Both the position numbers and the translations under genes were made by a program. The notes beneath the pieces are model-generated. The model did no database searches, was not told where the DNA came from, and saw nothing but the letters and a program-made list of their open reading frames with translations. This document shows positions 10,269 to 17,387 of a stretch of 64,000 nt of DNA, in pieces. Each line of letters opens with the position of its first letter. Position 1 is the first letter of the stretch. Source of the stretch: JBBRSD01 sp038245725 (GTDB taxonomy: Bacteria > Actinomycetota > Coriobacteriia > Anaerosomatales > JAAXUF01); the NCBI GenBank assembly GCA_038245725.1, contig JBBRSD010000003.1, forward strand, positions 1 to 64,000, in the 5' to 3' direction.

Positions 10269-10718
10269 CTACTTGGCCGCCTCAACGTGAGCGCCGAGCT
10301 TGTTCTCAATGAACTCGAGGTGGCGCTTCTCCTCGGCGTGGAAACGCTCGAGCGTCAACTGAAGCGCTGAGTCGCCGGCGTCCCATGTCACGGCTTCGGC
10401 GTAGCGGCTGTTGTGGTACTTCTCGGCGGTTCGCATGGCGTGAAGCGCGCCGTTCTCGCCGCCCATGCTGCGAAACGCGGTAATCCAGTCGACGATGTGG
10501 CCCATCGCGTCGACTCTGGCGTCGAGGACCTGGCCGCTGAGACGCAGGACGGCTGCGGAAATCTCAGTGACGTGGTGCTCGTGCTCGTCCCGGAACTCCA
10601 CGAACTGCGCCTTCACGTCGTCGTTATCGACGTGCTTGAGGGCCTCGTCGTAGACGCTGGTGGCGTCGCGATCGAGCTGGGCCAGCGAGGTAAGCTTCTT
10701 GATCAGGTCTTCAGTCAT
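10269..10718 (-). CDS. Ferritin-like four-helix protein (DUF2383-type)
   Basis: A 149-residue, all-helical protein of the ferritin-like superfamily. It shows the repeated acidic/histidine pattern of a di-iron site: LDRDATSVYDEAL, EFRDEHEHHVTEI, AEKYHNSRYAEAV and RFHAEEKRHLEFIENKL. No signal peptide. ATG 10718 is preceded by AGGAGGCG. It converges on cooS with about 100 bases between. A stress or iron/oxygen protection role is inferred; the specific function is unknown. Confidence 0.8.
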   Translation of the reverse strand: MTEDLIKKLTSLAQLDRDATSVYDEALKHVDNDDVKAQFVEFRDEHEHHVTEISAAVLRLSGQVLDARVDAMGHIVDWITAFRSMGGENGALHAMRTAEKYHNSRYAEAVTWDAGDSALQLTLERFHAEEKRHLEFIENKLGAHVEAAK

Positions 10719-11005
10719 GGTGATGCGCCTCCTGTGGGCTCGGGCACGTGCTGAAGAAGTGCTTGCCCTCATTCGCAGCGCGACAAACGCTCGCTTTGGC
10801 ATCGCGGCCTGAATCCGCGGGCTCCCTCCCGCCGCCCGGAATGGACACGTCGCAGGCGTTCGCGCAAACTTGGGCGCACGGGTCAAGGGAGGCCCGAGTT
10901 CGTGGCTCGTCCAGCGTGCGTTCCGGAGGGTGTGTAACCGTCGGGAGCGCAGGGGGGTCGAACCGCACGGTAGTTTGCCCTCACGGGCAGGAAAGCGAGT
11001 TAGGC

Positions 11006-11209
11006 ATGGCTGAAGGTACCGTCAAGTGGTTCAACCCGGACAAAGGCTACGGCTTCATCTCTCGCGAGGACGGCGACGATCTGTTCGTCCACTTCTCCGA
11101 GATCCAGGGCGATGGCTTCAAGACCCTCGATGAGGGCCAGGCTGTCACGTTCGACATCACGACCGGCCAGAACGGCAAGCTGCAGGCGTCTAACGTCAAC
11201 AGGGTCTAG
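11006..11209 (+). CDS. Cold-shock domain protein
   Basis: A 67-residue single OB-fold RNA chaperone. RNP1 (KGYGFIS) and RNP2 (DLFVHFSEI) are intact, and the opening [16 protein letters not shown] is canonical. ATG 11006 follows a purine-rich AGGAAAGCGAG. A small hairpin (TGCCC 10976-10980 with GGGCA 10985-10989) lies directly upstream of that site. The ~285-base gap to the divergent ferritin-like gene could hold the long leader common in this family. A strong hairpin follows at 11234-11268. Confidence 0.95.
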   Translation: MAEGTVKWFNPDKGYGFISREDGDDLFVHFSEIQGDGFKTLDEGQAVTFDITTGQNGKLQASNVNRV

Positions 11210-11233
11210 CGCCAAACACGACATCGCTTTGCC

Positions 11234-11268
11234 AGGAAGGGGCGGTCCCAGTCGGGGCCGCCCTTCCT
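11234..11268 (+). terminator. Terminator after the cold-shock gene
   Basis: AGGAAGGGGCGG pairs with CCGCCCTTCCT across a short loop, with a single bulged G. The trailing sequence is CGTTCG, so the U-tract is weak. It lies 25 bases after the stop codon. Confidence 0.6.
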
Positions 11269-11294
11269 CGTTCGCTTCACGTCATTGGGTCGCG

Positions 11295-11657
11295 TCATGC
11301 ATCGGGCGGTGCACGCCTCGTCGTCTTCTTGGCCGAGAGGTGCGACTTGGCCTCGAGGCGGCGCTGGACGGCCGCGCGTGACGGCTTGGTCTTGACGCGC
11401 TTCGGCCGCACTCGCTGCGCGTCGACCAGCTTCTCGCGTAGCCGGCGCACGGCGTCATGCTTGTTGCGCAGCTGGCTGCGCTCGCGGCGTGCAACGACCC
11501 TGAATCCGCTGGGCCCATGCACGAGCCTGACCGCCGAATCGGTCGTGTTGACGGACTGACCGCCGGGACCAGTCGCACGAAAGACCTGCACGTCGCACTC
11601 GGCGAGCAGGGCTTCATCACTCTCGGGGATCCGATAATCCGGTGGCAGCGTGTTCAT
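11295..11657 (-). CDS. arfB: ArfB/YaeJ-like peptidyl-tRNA hydrolase (RF-1 domain)
   Basis: A stand-alone release-factor catalytic domain that hydrolyses peptidyl-tRNA on stalled ribosomes. The GGQ loop is in ATGPGGQSVNTTDSAVRLVHGPSG, and the C-terminus is very basic (KSHLSAKKTTRRA), as expected for the tail that enters the mRNA channel. At 120 residues it is a compact member. Its ATG overlaps the ferredoxin stop in an ATGA, so the two are translationally coupled. Assignment to ArfB rather than a related RF-homology protein is probable, not certain. Confidence 0.75.
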   Translation of the reverse strand: MNTLPPDYRIPESDEALLAECDVQVFRATGPGGQSVNTTDSAVRLVHGPSGFRVVARRERSQLRNKHDAVRRLREKLVDAQRVRPKRVKTKPSRAAVQRRLEAKSHLSAKKTTRRAPPDA

Positions 11658-11845
11658 CCTTCGATCGAGATTGCTTCCACTGGGCATGCGTCCAGCGCTT
11701 CGCGGACGCAGCCGTAGAGATCGGGACCCGGTGCGGCGTTGATGACGTGCGCGAGGTTGTCGTCTTCAAGGTGAAATACCTCGGGGCACAGGTCCTCGCA
11801 TAGGCCGCAATCGATGCAGAGATCTTCGTCTACGCGCGGCTTCAT
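11654..11845 (-). CDS. Small 4Fe-4S ferredoxin
   Basis: A 63-residue ferredoxin of the single-cluster type (as in actinobacterial/Thermotoga 4Fe-4S ferredoxins). Cluster cysteines are CIDCGLCEDLC near the N-terminus and the distant CPVEAI; the intervening C in LYGCVREAL could form a disulfide or a variant ligand. ATG 11845 follows a GGGAGAACC site. It overlaps the downstream release-factor gene. Likely electron carrier for cytoplasmic oxidoreductases such as POR or CooS; that partnership is inference. Confidence 0.88.
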   Translation of the reverse strand: MKPRVDEDLCIDCGLCEDLCPEVFHLEDDNLAHVINAAPGPDLYGCVREALDACPVEAISIEG

Positions 11846-12067
11846 GGTTCTCCCTTCGGGACGGTGGTGGGCGGCACAAAGCGCCACCGCTCTGGAGCAT
11901 ACCCGCTCGCGCCGGCACGGGAACCCCGGGGAGTAAGTTCACGCGAGCTCGAGCGCCGGCGGTCCGGAGGACCTCGCCCACTTCGCTTGAGGGTTCGGGC
12001 GGGTAGAATCCCCACAGGCGCCGACGTCCCCGTCGGCTGGTTCTCGGCGGATGCGAGGAGGTGTGGG

Positions 12068-13066
12068 ATGGGCGACATCGTCGTCGGCACGTGCTCCTGG
12101 ACCGACAAGACGATGATCGAGCGCTGGTATCCACGCGGGGTCTCCTCGGCGGAGGCGCGGCTGCGCTACTACGCGGCGCGCTACGACACGGTCGAAGTCG
12201 ACTCGACGTTCTACGGCCTGCCGCGCGAGGATTACGCCCGCCACTGGGCCGAGCGAACCCCTGAGAGCTTCACGTTTCATGTCAAAGCCTACGGTCTCAT
12301 GACCGGCCATGAAGTCGACGAGCGTTCGCTGACGCCAGAGCTCCGCGACTTCGGTTACGAGCTCACGCACTCGGGCCGCGTCCGCCGTCCGGACCAACGC
12401 ATGGTCGAGCGCAGCTTCGAGCTGTTCGTCGACGCGCTGCGCCCGCTTGTGGACGCGGGCAAGATGGGCGGCGTGCTCCTGCAGTATCCCGGGTACTTCA
12501 CTGCCAACGACAGCGAGCACGCTCGGCGCAATCTCGAACAGATCGATCGCGCGGCGGCGATTCTCGATCCACTGCCCGTCTTCGTCGAGTTCCGCCACGC
12601 GAGCTGGGTCACCGGCGCTCAGCTTACCCGCACGATGCGTTTCCTGAGCGACCGCAGTCTCACCTACGTCGCCGTTGACGCCCCGCAGATTCCGGGTGGG
12701 AATGTGATGCCACCGGTCACCGCGGCGACGTCACCGCTGGGCTACGTGCGGTTCCACGGCCGCAACGCTGCCATGTGGAACGCGCGCACCGCGAGCGCCG
12801 CCGACCGCTTCGACTACCTCTACGAGCCGGCCCAGCTGGCCGAGTGGCTCGATCCAATCGAGAACCTCGCCCACGAGACCGAGCACACATACGTGATGTT
12901 CAACAACTGCAGGTACGACTACGCGCCCAGGAATGCGCGTGAGATGGCCGAGATCCTCGGCGACCTTGTCGCGCCTCGCGAAGGCGGAGTTGCGACCGGT
13001 GAGCCTGTGACGGTCGACCAAGCCGTCGGCGAGGATCGACCCCCAGCTGGTGATACGCTGTTCTGA
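12068..13066 (+). CDS. DUF72 (YecE-like) protein
   Basis: A 332-residue TIM-barrel-like DUF72 protein of unknown biochemistry. Family hallmarks seen: GTCSWTDKTMIERWYP at the start, RLRYYAARYDTVEVDSTFYGLP, FTFHVKAYGLMTGH, and late VFVEFRHASWV and YVRFHGRN. The C-terminal ~35 residues (from VAPREGG) are an unrelated low-complexity tail. ATG 12068 follows GAGGTGTGGG. It diverges from the ferredoxin/ArfB pair. Confidence 0.85.
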   Translation: MGDIVVGTCSWTDKTMIERWYPRGVSSAEARLRYYAARYDTVEVDSTFYGLPREDYARHWAERTPESFTFHVKAYGLMTGHEVDERSLTPELRDFGYELTHSGRVRRPDQRMVERSFELFVDALRPLVDAGKMGGVLLQYPGYFTANDSEHARRNLEQIDRAAAILDPLPVFVEFRHASWVTGAQLTRTMRFLSDRSLTYVAVDAPQIPGGNVMPPVTAATSPLGYVRFHGRNAAMWNARTASAADRFDYLYEPAQLAEWLDPIENLAHETEHTYVMFNNCRYDYAPRNAREMAEILGDLVAPREGGVATGEPVTVDQAVGEDRPPAGDTLF

Positions 13067-13102
13067 GCTCGCGTGTCGCACCACAGCAGCCGAGGAGACC
13101 GT

Positions 13103-13678
13103 GTGATCACCATGTACCTGCCGACAGTGGATCATCCGCTGTGGCCGTGCCTCGTGTTGCTCCTCATCTTCATCCCTGTCTCGGTGTGGCACGAGCTCCA
13201 CTGGCGCCGCACGCTTGCCGAGTACGCGGCGGCGCGGCGAGCAGCGGGTGCCGATGACTTCCCGTGGCCGTCCTCGGAGTTGCGCTGGACGCTCAGCCTT
13301 CAGCCGTGGCTCGTGTTGTTCGCGACCGCTTTGCTGGGGGCGATGGTCGCGCTCGGCGGTGCTGCGCTACTCGTTTGGCCGCGCAGGTTGCCGTACTTCG
13401 ATGAGGTCATCAACTTCTACGATCGGCCGTACCTCACCGCCGGGCTCATCGCAGGCGCCGCGACCGTCATCGGAGGATGCGCGCTCGCGATCGATCTCGC
13501 GCGCTCGCCGTGGAAGGGAGTCGCATCAAGCATCCGTCGCGCGGTGCACGCAACGGCAATCAGGCGCGACAAGTTCTTCTCGGCGGCGCTGAGGGTGGAT
13601 CCGGGGGTGGTGACCACGACGCGAACGGGCGACGGCACCGGCGCCGATGGCCACGCCACCCGAGTCGCCGAGCAGTGA
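13103..13678 (+). CDS. Predicted membrane protein of unknown function
   Basis: A 191-residue protein with about three membrane helices: LWPCLVLLLIFIPVSVW near the N-terminus, LVLFATALLGAMVALGGAALLVW, and LTAGLIAGAATVIGGCALAI. The C-terminus is basic and soluble. GTG 13103 has GAGGAG five bases upstream; ATG 13112 is the alternative. I do not recognise the family. It follows the DUF72 gene by 36 bases and is followed by tRNA-Asp. Confidence 0.6.
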   Translation: MITMYLPTVDHPLWPCLVLLLIFIPVSVWHELHWRRTLAEYAAARRAAGADDFPWPSSELRWTLSLQPWLVLFATALLGAMVALGGAALLVWPRRLPYFDEVINFYDRPYLTAGLIAGAATVIGGCALAIDLARSPWKGVASSIRRAVHATAIRRDKFFSAALRVDPGVVTTTRTGDGTGADGHATRVAEQ

Positions 13679-13809
13679 CGCGCGGCCACTCTGTCCTGCG
13701 GAAACAGAGCTCGCCAGTGACCTCCACCGAGCGGAGGAGCGTTGCTATGGACAACTGTGCGCGTGGTCGGTAGAATCCCGTTCGCTGCCTGCATTGCAGA
13801 CTGCGATGT

Positions 13810-13886
13810 GGGGGTGTAGCTCAGTTGGTTAGAGCGCTGGCCTGTCAAGCCAGAGGTCGCGGGTTCGAGCCCCGTCACTCCCGCCA
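13810..13886 (+). tRNA. tRNA-Asp (GTC)
   Basis: A full cloverleaf with encoded CCA. The acceptor stem is GGGGGTG/CACTCCC with one G-U pair, discriminator G, anticodon loop CTGTCAA giving GTC, and T arm GGTTCGAGCCC. It lies between the membrane protein and a hairpin terminator. Confidence 0.97.
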
Positions 13887-13904
13887 CAAGAACTCACGTG
13901 GTCA

Positions 13905-13937
13905 AAGGCCGAGAAGCCCTTGGCCTCTTTTGTTTTT
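13905..13937 (+). terminator. Terminator after tRNA-Asp
   Basis: AGGCC (13906-13910) pairs with GGCCT (13922-13926), followed by CTTTTGTTTTT, a clear U-tract. Confidence 0.8.
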
Positions 13938-14083
13938 CTCGTGCAGGCGTCACGGAGGATTTCTGTGACCCGCCTGTGAGTGTTCTTAGATTCAGCTCCG
14001 GGGCATGTCATGTGCTTGGACTCTACGGAACCGAGTTGCGGGGTCGGCCCGCCCCTCGCCAAGTAGTCCCGGAGGTGTGTGAC

Positions 14084-15136
14084 TTGAGGAAGTTGAGAAT
14101 CGGCGCCGTCCTGGCGCTGGCTGCACTCAGCGCTTCAGCTGCGTTCGCGACGAATGCGTACGCTTTCCCCACCCAGACGTCGCAATGCCGCGTCTGTCAC
14201 AGCGGACCTAATGTCCCGGTGACGGCCACGCTCGCATCGATGGCTGGCGCGACCGCGACGTACAACGTCAGTGCCCCTGGCGCGTTCGCGATCGCGGTGT
14301 TCGACGGCAATACGAAGCTAGCCGTGATCAACGCGGCCGCCGGCCAGTTCTCGGTGACCGCCGGTAAGACGTACACGGTCTTTGCCGTGACCGGCCCCAC
14401 CACCGGCAACGGCTTGGGCTCCACAAGCGTCAGCCCCGTCGTTGTCGCATCTCCTGTGGATACGACCGCACCCGTAACGACGTCGAACTCCGTCGCGGCG
14501 TACGTCTCGAATGCCGTCATTGCGCTGACTGCTACTGACGCCGGCTCGGGCGTCGCGCACACGTACTACCGCCTCGACGGCGGCGCGCAGGCCGAGGGTA
14601 AGGCGATCGCCGTCAGCACGCTCGGCAACCATTCGATCGAGTTCTGGTCGGTCGATGTGGCGGGCAACGTCGAGGCCCACAAGACCGCGAGCTTCACCAT
14701 CACGGCCCCGGTGCCTCCCGCCGATACGATTGCGCCGGTGACGACGTCTAACGCGGTGGCGAGCTATGTCGGAACCGCCGCCATCACGCTGACGGCAACC
14801 GATGCCGGTTCCGGTGTCGCGCACACGTTCTACGCGCTCGACGGCGGAGCACAGGCCGAGGGCACGTCCCTGACCGCCAACACCGTCGGAGTGCACAACG
14901 TCGTCTTCTTCTCGGTCGACGTCGCGGGCAACACAGAGGTCTCTCAGACGGCCACGTTCGAAATCACGGCCCCGCAGCCGCCTATCGTGCCGGTCCCGCC
15001 CGTAACGCCGCCAGTTGTCGGAGACAGCCACCACGATGGCGGAGACTCGGGACGGTATTGGGGTCGCCACCACCACCACGACGGCTACGCCTATGACGAG
15101 TTCGTCGCCCACATCCCGGAGTTCATCGAGGACTAG
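14084..15136 (+). CDS. Secreted protein with a haem c motif, two OmpL47-like repeats and a His-rich tail
   Basis: A 350-residue exported protein. A signal peptide (LRIGAVLALAALSASAAFATNAYA) is followed at once by CRVCHSG, a c-type haem attachment motif. A linker beta domain comes next, then two ~85-residue repeats each reading TAPVTTSN...ALTATDAGSGVAHT...DGGAQAEG, characteristic of OmpL47/Ig-like surface repeats. A proline stretch leads to a tail with SHHDGG and RHHHHDG. TTG 14084 has GGAGG at 14071-14075; no ATG fits. A role as a surface electron-transfer or metal-binding protein is inferred. It could instead be only a structural surface protein with a single haem. Confidence 0.75.
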   Translation: MRKLRIGAVLALAALSASAAFATNAYAFPTQTSQCRVCHSGPNVPVTATLASMAGATATYNVSAPGAFAIAVFDGNTKLAVINAAAGQFSVTAGKTYTVFAVTGPTTGNGLGSTSVSPVVVASPVDTTAPVTTSNSVAAYVSNAVIALTATDAGSGVAHTYYRLDGGAQAEGKAIAVSTLGNHSIEFWSVDVAGNVEAHKTASFTITAPVPPADTIAPVTTSNAVASYVGTAAITLTATDAGSGVAHTFYALDGGAQAEGTSLTANTVGVHNVVFFSVDVAGNTEVSQTATFEITAPQPPIVPVPPVTPPVVGDSHHDGGDSGRYWGRHHHHDGYAYDEFVAHIPEFIED

Positions 15137-15158
15137 GACCGACTCACTTTCGCAGCCC

Positions 15159-15190
15159 AGAAGGACGCCCGCCCGGGCGTCCTTCTTTGC
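15159..15190 (+). terminator. Terminator after the haem c surface protein
   Basis: AGAAGGACGCCCG and CGGGCGTCCTTCT are perfect inverted copies, followed by TTGC. The stem is 13 bp, the strongest terminator in this part of the window. Confidence 0.85.
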
Positions 15191-15252
15191 ATCCCGGTTG
15201 AGTCGCGTGAACCCATACTGCGCCGAGGCGGCTTGGCATCGACCCTCGGCTG

Positions 15253-15717
15253 ATGCACGATGCGAGCATGAAGACACCGGACGGACCCGAGATCGTGAGC
15301 GCGGCAAACCGCGATGTATGGCGCGCCTGGCTCTCTGCGCACCACGGTTCCGAACGCGGCGTGTGGCTCGTCATGCAAAAGAAGGGGAGCGCCGAGCCGG
15401 GCGTCTCCTACGAGGAGGCGGTCGAGGAGGCGCTGAGTTTCGGCTGGATCGACTCGCGGGCTCACCGCAGGGACGACGCGAGCTATCTTCAGTTGTTCTC
15501 GCCCCGCAGACCGAAGAGCACTTGGGCGGCGACCAACAAGGCGCGCGTCGACAAGCTCATCGCCGAGGGTCGAATGACGCCTGCGGGACTTGCCCTCGTC
15601 GATGCCGCCAAGGCCGACGGCTCGTGGGATGCGCTCGAGGCGGTTGAGAAGGCCGGGCGCAACGAACGCGCGGCCCACTGGAAGCCGCCAGCTCCTCACG
15701 AGGAGGCGAGCTCATGA
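15253..15717 (+). CDS. YdeI/OmpD-associated-like protein, C-terminally short
   Basis: Residues 15-135 match the YdeI family: NRDVWRAWLSAHHG, GVWLVMQKKGS, SYEEAVEEALSFGWIDS, LQLFSPRRPKSTWAATNKARVDKLIAEGRM and ADGSWDALE. The family usually continues for another ~50 residues; here it ends after a short unrelated stretch at residue 154, overlapping the DUF188 start by ATGA. It may be a natural short form or a truncated copy. Start ATG 15253 is uncertain; ATG 15268 is possible and neither has a strong ribosome site. Confidence 0.7.
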   Translation: MHDASMKTPDGPEIVSAANRDVWRAWLSAHHGSERGVWLVMQKKGSAEPGVSYEEAVEEALSFGWIDSRAHRRDDASYLQLFSPRRPKSTWAATNKARVDKLIAEGRMTPAGLALVDAAKADGSWDALEAVEKAGRNERAAHWKPPAPHEEASS

Positions 15718-16169
15718 CGAAGCTCATCATCGACGCCGACGCCTGCCCGGTGACGCCCGAGGCCATCTCGATCGCGCGCAGCCATGGCCTGCGTGTGCTG
15801 CTCGTCGCGAACCACAACCAGAGCTTCGCGCGCTACGAGGGCAGGGCCGGGGTCGACACGGTCAGCGTGAGCACCGGCGCGGACTCGGCCGACTTCGAGA
15901 TCATCGAGCGTCTCGAGCCCGGCGACGTCGTCGTGACGCAGGATATCGGCCTTGCGGCGATGGTCCTCGGCCGCGGTGCGGCAGCGTTGAGCCCGCGCGG
16001 ACGCATCTTCTACCTCACGACGATCGACGCCGAACTCGCGGTCCGTCACGCCGAGAAGAAGCTGCGCCGCGCAGGGGGACGCCATGGCGGGCCGTCGAAG
16101 TTCGACGACGAGGACCGGGAGCACTTCTGCGACCAACTGGAGCGCGTATTGCGGGACAGCCACGCCTGA
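15714..16169 (+). CDS. YaiI/YqxD family protein (DUF188, UPF0178)
   Basis: A 151-residue PIN-like protein of unknown substrate. Hallmarks are the opening KLIIDADACPV, the middle GDVVVTQDIGLAAMVLGRGA, and the end RRAGGRHGGPSKFDDEDREHFCDQLERVL. Acidic residues of IDADAC and QDIGLA form the presumed metal site. Cytoplasmic. It is translationally coupled to the YdeI-like gene. Confidence 0.92.
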   Translation: MTKLIIDADACPVTPEAISIARSHGLRVLLVANHNQSFARYEGRAGVDTVSVSTGADSADFEIIERLEPGDVVVTQDIGLAAMVLGRGAAALSPRGRIFYLTTIDAELAVRHAEKKLRRAGGRHGGPSKFDDEDREHFCDQLERVLRDSHA

Positions 16170-16290
16170 TTTGCGGGCGATCGCTTCGTGACGGCTGGCC
16201 TACATCGGCGTTCTCGGCTGGATTTCCCCCCGCTCACCTCCGTATACTTCGCGTCGTGGGTTCCCACGCTTCATTTACTCGGAGGTCTTC

Positions 16291-17310
16291 ATGAACCGTA
16301 TCTCCCGTCTGCGCGCTGCTCTCGCGCTGGCCCTGGCCACTGTTCTCGTTCTCGGAACGGTCCCGCTGTACGGCGCGACGGTCGCTTCAGTGCACGTCGA
16401 TCCCGTCCCCAGCCACGCCGTGATCGGAGTTCGCGATCTGAGCGGGCTGAGCGACGCCGATGCCCGTGCGGCCATCACAACCGGTTGCGTCGTGCCCGTG
16501 CTCAGGACCCCGGTGGTCATAGCTAACCGCCACGTCTTCAAGTTCGCAGCGGCAGGCGTTGTCACGGTCAACGTGGATGCCACGCTTCAGAAGGCGTACA
16601 GCGTCGTCGACACGGTCACACCGTTTGCCCTCACGCCCGTGTACACCGTGAACTGGCCGAAGATCTCGGCGTGGTCCGCAAAGATCGCCAAGACCGTCAA
16701 CAGCAAGCCTGCGAACGCTCGCCGCATCGTCAAGAAGGGCAAACTCGTCCTTCTCGCCGAGAAGTACGGGCTCACAGTGAACAAGACGACCACCTCGCTT
16801 CGCATCCGCGCGCTGCTCTACTCCGAACTCGCGTCGAGCGGGCTCGTCGCCAAGCCGATCTACGCCTCGATCACCTCGAAGAAGGCGAAGATCACCCGCG
16901 CGAACATCGGCAAGGCGATCCTTATTCGCCTTTCCAAGTTCACGATCACCCTCTACAAGGGCGGCAAGGTCGAGAAACAGTACAAGTGCGCCGTGGGCAT
17001 GCCCGCTTACCCGACTCCCACGGGCAAGTTCAAGGTGACGGGCAAGGTCAGGAACCCTGTATGGCACAATCCCGGCAGCGGGTGGGCCAGGAACATGCCA
17101 GCAAGCATCGCCGGCGGCCGGAACAACCCGCTGGGCACTCGCGCGATATACACGAGCGCGCCGGGCATTCGCATGCACGGCGTTCCTTCCAGTGAGAATT
17201 GGTCGATCGGGCACCGCGCGAGTCATGGCTGCTTGCGCATGCACCGCAAGGACGTCGAGAACTTCTACCCGCGCGTGCCGGTGGGGATTCCGGTCTGGAT
17301 CATCAGGTAG
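16291..17310 (+). CDS. Secreted L,D-transpeptidase (YkuD) with N-terminal wall-binding domain
   Basis: Cross-links or modifies peptidoglycan outside the membrane. A signal peptide (ALALALATVLVLGTVPLYG) is followed by a peptidoglycan-binding-like region (about residues 30-190) and a YkuD domain (about 205-339) starting AILIRLSKFTITLYKGGKV. The catalytic motif is HGVPSSENWSIGHRASHGCLRM with C314 as nucleophile and H312 beside it. ATG 16291 follows GGAGG. Length 339 is normal for two-domain enzymes. A strong terminator follows at 17335. Confidence 0.93.
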   Translation: MNRISRLRAALALALATVLVLGTVPLYGATVASVHVDPVPSHAVIGVRDLSGLSDADARAAITTGCVVPVLRTPVVIANRHVFKFAAAGVVTVNVDATLQKAYSVVDTVTPFALTPVYTVNWPKISAWSAKIAKTVNSKPANARRIVKKGKLVLLAEKYGLTVNKTTTSLRIRALLYSELASSGLVAKPIYASITSKKAKITRANIGKAILIRLSKFTITLYKGGKVEKQYKCAVGMPAYPTPTGKFKVTGKVRNPVWHNPGSGWARNMPASIAGGRNNPLGTRAIYTSAPGIRMHGVPSSENWSIGHRASHGCLRMHRKDVENFYPRVPVGIPVWIIR

Positions 17311-17334
17311 CGCACCTCGAACTCACGCAGCGAG

Positions 17335-17370
17335 AGCGGCCGCCCCCATCGGGAGCGGCCGCTTGTTTGT
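17335..17370. terminator. Bidirectional terminator between convergent genes
   Basis: AGCGGCCGC (17335-17343) and GCGGCCGCT (17355-17363) are exact inverted copies, with TTGTTTGTTC on the plus side. It separates the L,D-transpeptidase gene from the convergent surface-protein gene. Confidence 0.8.
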
Positions 17371-17387
17371 TCGTGGAGTACTCGCGA

